A stretch of DNA of 64,000 nt, from contig NZ_ABEA03000084.1 in NCBI RefSeq assembly GCF_000171235.2, positions 1 to 64,000 on the forward strand. The letters run 5' to 3'. Below are positions 58,150-64,000 of the stretch, piece by piece. The DNA is from Geminisphaera colitermitum TAV2 (GTDB lineage: Bacteria > Verrucomicrobiota > Verrucomicrobiia > Opitutales > Opitutaceae). Made by a program: the position numbers and the translations under genes. The notes under the pieces are model-generated. The model was not told where the DNA came from, made no database searches, and saw nothing but the letters and a program-made list of their open reading frames with translations. Every line of letters starts with the position of its first letter. The stretch's first letter is position 1.

Positions 58150-58413
58150 ATGCCTGCCACGATTCTCGAAAGCGTCCGGGTGCCGGTTTCCCTGCATCGA
58201 AAACTCAAAGCCCGTGCCAGGGCGCGGGGGCGTCCTTTTTCCGAGGCCGTCATTGAGGCGATGGAACGGGGGCTCGCAGCCGGAGAGGGCATGGACGGCG
58301 AAGAGGGCATCGACATGAGCACGGCCTTGGCCGGATTTGTCGGGCAGGGCGAGGGGTCGGGCCGGACGCAACGCGAACGAATGAAGGCCTATGGACGCGC
58401 GAAGCATCGTTGA
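58150..58413 (+). CDS. Putative ribbon-helix-helix antitoxin
   Basis: 87 aa; SVRVPVSLHRKLKARARARGRPFSEAVIEAME; overlaps PIN gene. Confidence 0.7.
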   Translation: MPATILESVRVPVSLHRKLKARARARGRPFSEAVIEAMERGLAAGEGMDGEEGIDMSTALAGFVGQGEGSGRTQRERMKAYGRAKHR

Positions 58414-58810
58414 CAGCGGTTTTCTCGCCGCGCTTCCCGTCCGCAACGACGAATACCATGCGTGGGCCGTGTCGGTTCTGCCCAAGGCGCGTGGGCCGTG
58501 GCTGACGTGCGAGGCGTGCATTTCCGAGGCAGCGTTTCTTATCGGTGAGGAATTGGGCATGCGGGGCGTCATGGCTCTCTATCGAAGTGTTTCGGACGGT
58601 TTGATTCAGGTGCGGTCCATGTTGCCCGGACGGGTGGCTGACATCATGCGGGAGACGGAGCGTTATCGGGGACGGTTGATGGATTTTGCCGATGCGGGAA
58701 TTGTTTTGCTGAGCGACGAGCATCCTGCCCTGCCGATATTCACCGTGGATAGGCGTGATTTCGCGGTTTACATGCGCGGGCGAGCTTCTCGGATGCTTGT
58801 CATGCCGTGA
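58391..58810 (+). CDS. PIN domain (VapC-like) toxin
   Basis: 139 aa; SIVDSGFLAALPVRNDEYHAWA, FADAGIVLLSDEH, IFTVDRRDFAVY acidic residues. Confidence 0.8.
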   Translation: MDARSIVDSGFLAALPVRNDEYHAWAVSVLPKARGPWLTCEACISEAAFLIGEELGMRGVMALYRSVSDGLIQVRSMLPGRVADIMRETERYRGRLMDFADAGIVLLSDEHPALPIFTVDRRDFAVYMRGRASRMLVMP

Positions 58811-59040
58811 GGCGGCGTGATGTCGGTGAATTGCTCGATTTCGCCAGAGGCAAGGTCCACGCCGAAGAGCTTGGTGCGATTGGCGAGATCGGAACGGAAA
58901 AGGAAACGCGAGCCGTCCGCATACCAGCCGGGATTGGTGAAATAAAAATGGTGGCTGTGTCCGCGATAGTGGGTGAGTTGCGTCACTGGAACGCCAGTCA
59001 GCGGATCAGCATAGGTGCGTTTTCCAGAGGAAAGGCTCAT
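58768..59040 (-). pseudogene. Truncated 5' fragment of oligogalacturonate lyase-like gene
   Basis: 90-aa ORF whose first about 73 aa match the N-terminus of 55731-56903, then diverges abruptly. Confidence 0.85.
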
Positions 59041-62000
59041 GTGGACGGTATTTCAAATAGCAGGACAGTGTAAGGTTTGAGAGTCAGCGGAGCATTCGCT
59101 GCAACTGGCACGCGCGCTGAGCTTTGTTCCCATATTTCCGCAGCGTTGCGAGGCAAGGGCCATACCGTGCCAGTGATGGGATCATGCAGTTGGATGGAAC
59201 GGGACTCAGCCGTGCGATTAAGGACGTAAAGGTAGCCTGACTTCCCGTTGCTGAGAGAGGCGGGCACGTAACGGCATTCAACATCGCGAATGAAAGGCGT
59301 TCCCGTGTATGTATCAATCGGATACGGACCGGTCATGAATTTTTCATAGCCAGTCCAAGAGGGATCAACCACGACACGGCCTTTGCCAAGTGTGTGTTCC
59401 CCGGATGTTGCAGCGGCGGCGGTGAGATCGGCAAAAGCCGCAGCAGTTGGCGAATCACTGTGCGGCGTTCCCCATGGATCGAGCGCAAGACAAGCGGGCG
59501 CTGTGAGCCAGAGCGTGCCGCCGTCACGCGCCACCCAATCGCGGAGATGGCGCATGGTGGCGGCATCAAGAGCATTGGCGGTGCCAGCGGCGATCAGCCG
59601 ACGGGCCGCGAAATCGGCAGCGGTGGCACGCCCGGCGTGCAGGATGCGGACGCCGTCACTGTTGCGGTTGAGACGCCAGTAGAGGCTCTCGATTCCGGTA
59701 TGCTCGTCGTGCTGATACGTCCTTTCTCCCTGAGCGAGGTGGCTGTTTTTGTCAAAAAGGAGGGCAACTGGACCATCACCGAGCGTAGCCAAGCGGTCAA
59801 AGACCGGAGCGAGTTGCTGGAGGCGGAGGGAGGCGCGTCCGAGGGCTTCGGTTGCGAGCGGGTAACGCGGATAGGTGTGGGAGTCGCCCGCGTTGCGCCA
59901 GTCGCGACGCGACCACTTCCAGACGATGCCGTAGGAAAGGCCGCGAGCGTAGTTTTCAAACATGAGAAGCGGGCCAGCAGCGGGGTTGGCGGTGTCAAGG
60001 GTGTCAGGGGTGTGGCCGGGGACGAGTTTCCATTCGGTGCATCCGAGAGGTGCGTCGCGGTCAATACCGCGCGCGTAGTCGCAGTAAAAGGGGTTGTTGA
60101 TGCTGCTCCAGTTGTGCGAGGTGGCACCGGCATCGTAGAGCGCCTCGGGATCAATCTGATCGTATCCGAGTCGGTGATACTTTTTCACCCAGACCATCGC
60201 ATCAGGGAGCCTTTGGTGGACGTTGTCGCGCATGAAACGGAAGTGGCTGGCCAAGATTTCCGTGCGGAAGAGTTCCCAGTCGAGGCGGGTGGCGGGGTTG
60301 CCAGGGCGGGCGGCAAAGGTGGTATCGGTGCGAGCTGAGGGGGGAAGAGGAGCGTTTTTGGCAGAGAGGAGTTGGGGGAGCGTAACGGCGTCGATGGAGG
60401 GGAAGGCGGTGTGCCAGCGGGCGTTGGCGCGAGCAATGTTGCCGCCGTCTCGCACGGCGAGCCATTGGCGGAAGGCGGTCTGGTAGTTGGCGGCTTGTTG
60501 TCCGATAGTGTAGCCGGGTTCGTTGGCGGTGCCAACGCTGACGAGGTTGGAAAATTGCGCGAGAGGCGGAAGGACGTCCTCGTAAGCGCTGGCGAGGAGG
60601 GGGCGGGTGCGCGGGTCAAGGATGTCGTAGGGGAGCATGACGTGTCCGGCGTGTGCACTCGTCGGAAGGCTTTTCATGTAATGGGTGCTGAAGAGGAGGT
60701 GGACAGCGAGGCGGTTGCGTTCGGCGGTGCGCAGGCAGTCCGCCAGAAGGGTGTTTTTTTTGTAGGCGCTGGCCGGGATTTCGATGAGGACGCTGTTGAA
60801 GCCAAGGCGGGGGAGGAGGGCGTTGTCGGCAAACTGGCTTGGCTCCATTTGCGAGCCGAAGAGAAGGATGGAGTTCCCGTTCTGCCGGAGGCGTCCGTTG
60901 GGGGCTGTTTTTATCGGGGCGTCGGGGTCGTAGGGATTGGGGATAATTTTTTCCACGACAAGACGAGAGGCGCGCTCATCAAGTTCGCGAGCGGCTTTGT
61001 CGAGGAGGGTTTCGGTCTGGCGGAGAAGGGTATACGCGATGGATCGCTCTTTTTGGCGATTCCAGTCGTCGGGGATGAAGCGGTGCAGGAAGAGGTCGGC
61101 GGTTTCGAGGGTAACGTTGGGTTCGGCGACGGCGATGGCTTGCGCAGCAAGGGCATCGGCGCGGGCGCGAAGCTTTTCTGCGCGAGTGCGGGCGGCGGCG
61201 AGTTTCTCCAAAAAGTCGGCTGGGGCGTAAGCGGTGAACGTCAGGGGGCGCGTCGTGAGAAGCAGGGGGGGGGGGAGGGGCACCGTTCCATCCTGGTGAG
61301 CGGCGAGGACGATTTGGAATGCATGTGGACCGGGAGCAAAAGGAGCAGTTGCGGGCGGCGCGTGACGGAACGCAATGCGCGTGACGGGCGGGCGCAATTC
61401 CACGGACGCCGACGCGAGAACGGGCGGGGGTGTGGCGGGTGCGGCGGGTGCGGCGGGTGCGGCGGGTGCGAGTTGCAGGACGACTTGGACAGGGCGCACA
61501 ACAGCAATGTCGAGTGTGGCGGAAACGGCATCGGTGGTGAGGAGTTCGGAGGGAGAGGTTTGTTGTATCCAGGCTGCCAACACGGGGTCGGAAACCGCGG
61601 CTGGAACGGAGGGCGGTTGCGTGATGAGCGCACCGCCTTCAAGGGGGCGCAGGTTGCGGACGAGAAAGCGCACTTCTTGTTTTTGTGGGACGTCAGGGCG
61701 GCTGATGTCGAGGAGGATGCGAATGCCGGACGGGTATGGATGGCGGTTGGAACCGGCGCGGGTTTCGATCCGGTTCCAACGTCCGGGGACGAGTTGGCCG
61801 AATGTGGTTTGGTAGGCGGGGCCGATGTCCTTGACGGCAAGGGGGAGGCCGACTTGGAGGCGGAGGGAGGGGGGGAGCGGGGTGAGGGGAAACACTTCAA
61901 AGCTGATGCCGCCGAGGGCGGCGCGGTCGAGGGGGGCGGGGAAATTTTTCTGCCAGTGAAGCCAACGTTTTTTCAGGTTGCGGGCGTCGAAAAAAAACTC

Positions 62001-62255
62001 GGTGAGCGGTGCGCCGGTTTCAGGGTCGGTGGCGGGGCGGACTCCGATGCGGTTGCCGTCCGCATGTCCGTTTGGCTTCCATTCCGCAGGTTGGTCGAAG
62101 GTCAGGGCGGTTTGCGGAAAAACGGTTTTTTCCCGGATGTAAGGCGTGGTCGCAGGGTAGGTAATCGCGGTGTCGAGGGCGCCCGTCGCCGCCGCAGCGG
62201 CGATCGGGGACAGGTTAATGGCGGCGAAGAGGAGGGCGGCAAGGCAGCGATGCAT
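59037..62255 (-). CDS. Large secreted glycoside-hydrolase-like protein (GH42/GH5-like TIM barrel)
   Basis: 1072 aa, signal peptide; NGNSILLFGSQMEPSQFADNALLPRLGFNSVLIEI, VSVGTANEPGYT, YARGIDRDAPLGCTEWKLV. Confidence 0.65.
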   Translation of the reverse strand: MHRCLAALLFAAINLSPIAAAAATGALDTAITYPATTPYIREKTVFPQTALTFDQPAEWKPNGHADGNRIGVRPATDPETGAPLTEFFFDARNLKKRWLHWQKNFPAPLDRAALGGISFEVFPLTPLPPSLRLQVGLPLAVKDIGPAYQTTFGQLVPGRWNRIETRAGSNRHPYPSGIRILLDISRPDVPQKQEVRFLVRNLRPLEGGALITQPPSVPAAVSDPVLAAWIQQTSPSELLTTDAVSATLDIAVVRPVQVVLQLAPAAPAAPAAPATPPPVLASASVELRPPVTRIAFRHAPPATAPFAPGPHAFQIVLAAHQDGTVPLPPPLLLTTRPLTFTAYAPADFLEKLAAARTRAEKLRARADALAAQAIAVAEPNVTLETADLFLHRFIPDDWNRQKERSIAYTLLRQTETLLDKAARELDERASRLVVEKIIPNPYDPDAPIKTAPNGRLRQNGNSILLFGSQMEPSQFADNALLPRLGFNSVLIEIPASAYKKNTLLADCLRTAERNRLAVHLLFSTHYMKSLPTSAHAGHVMLPYDILDPRTRPLLASAYEDVLPPLAQFSNLVSVGTANEPGYTIGQQAANYQTAFRQWLAVRDGGNIARANARWHTAFPSIDAVTLPQLLSAKNAPLPPSARTDTTFAARPGNPATRLDWELFRTEILASHFRFMRDNVHQRLPDAMVWVKKYHRLGYDQIDPEALYDAGATSHNWSSINNPFYCDYARGIDRDAPLGCTEWKLVPGHTPDTLDTANPAAGPLLMFENYARGLSYGIVWKWSRRDWRNAGDSHTYPRYPLATEALGRASLRLQQLAPVFDRLATLGDGPVALLFDKNSHLAQGERTYQHDEHTGIESLYWRLNRNSDGVRILHAGRATAADFAARRLIAAGTANALDAATMRHLRDWVARDGGTLWLTAPACLALDPWGTPHSDSPTAAAFADLTAAAATSGEHTLGKGRVVVDPSWTGYEKFMTGPYPIDTYTGTPFIRDVECRYVPASLSNGKSGYLYVLNRTAESRSIQLHDPITGTVWPLPRNAAEIWEQSSARVPVAANAPLTLKPYTVLLFEIPST
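61435..61470. repeat. 9-bp tandem repeat (about 4 units) inside ORF
   Basis: GCGGGTGCG repeated; encodes the PAAPAAPAA segment on the minus strand. Confidence 0.85.
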
Positions 62256-62308
62256 GGTGGGAGAAAAAGGTGATATGTTGCATGGGCAGGAGGAGAGGGG
62301 GGAGGCGG

Positions 62309-63226
62309 CTATGGTGAGTTGCGGGTTTTCAGGACGCGCTCGATAAACTGCGGGATGATAATATTCCCGCCGATCTGGGCGCCGCCGTGGTCAAGACCGC
62401 CCATTTCGTAAAATTCAACGAATGGGTGTCCGCAACTGCGGAGGGCGCTGGCAAAGAGGGCGTTCTCCTCGACGCGGTTGGGTTGTTCTCTCTTCCGGTC
62501 TCCAACAATGAGGCAGAATGGCGGAAGGTTTTTTTCCGCCACCCAATAGAGTGGCGCCCATTCATCAATGATGGGGCGGTATCGGGAAATCGTGTCACCG
62601 AGGGCTTTTTTGACGGTGGCGTGCTTGGCAACCTGACCGCTGACGGGAATGACGCCGGCGAGATTCCCCGGCGCGAATTTGTAGGGGGCGAGCCAGCGCG
62701 GGTCCGTGCCGAGCATCGCCACGATGTAACCGCCAGCGGAACCACCAGCGATAAAGACCTTCTTTGGGTCGCCGCCTCTTGCTGCGATGTTTTGAAGCGT
62801 CCATGCGACAGCGGCGGCGGCATCTTCCAACCATGCGGGGTTTTCCGCCTTGGGCGACAGGCGGTAGCCAACGTCCACGCGGGCAATTTTACCGTTCCCG
62901 ATTTTCTCGAAACTGCGTTTGCCGCCCGTGAGTCCGCCTCCGTAAAACCAGACAAGCGTGGCATAATCGGCGACGTTTTCCGGGTAACGAATATCAAGAA
63001 GGCACTGGGTGTCGCGGTAGCTGTCGGGTTTGGCGGCGGCAATGTCAGCCGGATAATACGGGATGTCCTTTTCGGTGCGCGTAATTACGGGCCGCGCCTG
63101 TTTGGCGTTGACGGAAGCTGCCGTGGAGACGGCGACGGTTTGCGCGGAGATGTTTGTCGCCGCCGTCAGGAAAACGGCAAGCGCGATGGCGAACGGGAAC
63201 CGGAATTTTTCAGGCATGTTTTTCAT
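62309..63226 (-). CDS. Alpha/beta hydrolase (esterase/lipase-like), secreted
   Basis: LVWFYGGGLTGGKRSF oxyanion hole and VFIAGGSAGGYIVAML nucleophile elbow. Confidence 0.82.
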   Translation of the reverse strand: MKNMPEKFRFPFAIALAVFLTAATNISAQTVAVSTAASVNAKQARPVITRTEKDIPYYPADIAAAKPDSYRDTQCLLDIRYPENVADYATLVWFYGGGLTGGKRSFEKIGNGKIARVDVGYRLSPKAENPAWLEDAAAAVAWTLQNIAARGGDPKKVFIAGGSAGGYIVAMLGTDPRWLAPYKFAPGNLAGVIPVSGQVAKHATVKKALGDTISRYRPIIDEWAPLYWVAEKNLPPFCLIVGDRKREQPNRVEENALFASALRSCGHPFVEFYEMGGLDHGGAQIGGNIIIPQFIERVLKTRNSP

Positions 63227-63329
63227 TTTTCAACAGGGAGCGTGCGTGTGAGGGGGAAGGGGGAGGGGGGGGGAGGGCTGCGATTTAACGGCGATCTCAG
63301 CACAAACAAAATAAGCGTCCGTCCCCCCG

Positions 63330-64000
63330 TTACTTATCGTATTCGGCAGTGGTGATGAAGCTGGTTTCGTAGGAGGCGGACCAAGAGGGCGTGCCACGCG
63401 TGAAGTCGGCGCGCGTGAGCGTGCTCACAAGGGCGGCGCGAACGTGTCCATCGAGCCAGCCGGTGCTGACTTTTCCGCGATGGGGGCGCGGCGTGGCCTG
63501 ACGAAGATCATTGGGAAGGCTGGTGAGGGTTTCGGGGCGGATGGCCCCGGAACCAGTGGTGTCAATGATGTAGAGGAGGCGCGAAGGTTCGGGGATGCTG
63601 GAGAGTTGGATGTAGGTGGCGGGGGTGAGGTCGGTGCGGGAAGAGGCCATGCGGGAGAAGCCATAACGCCAGCCGGCACCACTGGTGGTTTTCACGATGC
63701 CGGTGCATTCCTTTTTGTGCGCCCAATTGTAGAGGTCATAGGCGTTGGTCAGCCCGGCGGGCGGGGAAAAGTAAGGGGCGAGATGGTAGGCAACTTCGCC
63801 GTTAGTGGCACCGTGATAGCAGGGAGGCATCCGGCCTTTGTTGTCATCGGCATACATGGGAACGGCGAGGAGGAACTGGCGCATGTTGGAGAGGCATTGC
63901 GCCTGCCGCGCCGAATCGCGAACTCGCCCAGTCACCGGAATGATGATCGCCGCCAAAATGCCGATGATGGCAATGACGGTGAGTAACTCAATGAGGGTGA
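63330..64000 (-). CDS. Pseudopilin-like protein, 5' end beyond window
   Basis: Minus-strand frame open to the window edge: TLIELLTVIAIIGILAAIIIPVTGRVRDSARQAQCLSNMRQF. Confidence 0.85.
   Translation of the reverse strand, partial: TLIELLTVIAIIGILAAIIIPVTGRVRDSARQAQCLSNMRQFLLAVPMYADDNKGRMPPCYHGATNGEVAYHLAPYFSPPAGLTNAYDLYNWAHKKECTGIVKTTSGAGWRYGFSRMASSRTDLTPATYIQLSSIPEPSRLLYIIDTTGSGAIRPETLTSLPNDLRQATPRPHRGKVSTGWLDGHVRAALVSTLTRADFTRGTPSWSASYETSFITTAEYDK

Noticed and set aside
60372-62273. 633-aa plus-strand ORF
   Set aside because: Antisense to the large secreted hydrolase; Gly/Glu-rich shadow frame.
1-64000. tRNA or rRNA genes
   Set aside because: No convincing cloverleaf or rRNA-like segment noticed by eye; tRNAscan-SE and Infernal would be needed to exclude them.
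1-64000. SusC/SusD-type polysaccharide utilisation locus
   Set aside because: Despite many CAZymes, no TonB-dependent SusC or SusD-like gene was seen; uptake appears to rely on the SSS symporter or loci elsewhere.

Overview
This GC-rich window looks like a verrucomicrobial (Opitutaceae-like) chromosome. That is an inference from gene content: PEP-CTERM proteins, orphan pseudopilin-like proteins and many polysaccharide-active enzymes. About 42 credible CDSs are called. Carbohydrate-active genes include GH5, GH38, GH10, alginate-lyase-like, heparinase II/III-like, oligogalacturonate-lyase-like, three parallel beta-helix proteins, acetylxylan-esterase-like, a GH42/GH5-like protein and LamG proteins. 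They sit with AraC/LacI regulators and sugar-catabolic genes (D-lyxose isomerase, PfkB kinase, class II aldolase, Gfo/Idh dehydrogenases, an enolase-superfamily protein, an SSS symporter). There is also a fur-like/sufC/sufB/sufD/sufT block, recQ, an M42 peptidase, an M50 peptidase, a full-length IS110-type transposase, and a small nuclease plus toxin-antitoxin insert. The most unusual signals are non-coding. (1) Long poly-C/poly-G tracts of 8-22 nt lie in spacers and inside ORFs. (2) Two families of conserved upstream elements appear, one in 2 copies and one in 3. (3) Paired inverted repeats built from short-period units occupy successive suf spacers. (4) Palindromic REP-like elements carry compensatory stem changes, and two 103-bp copies flank the IS110. 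(5) A duplicated and truncated 5' end of the PL22-like gene brackets a nuclease/TA insert. All calls are by eye; no database searches were run.
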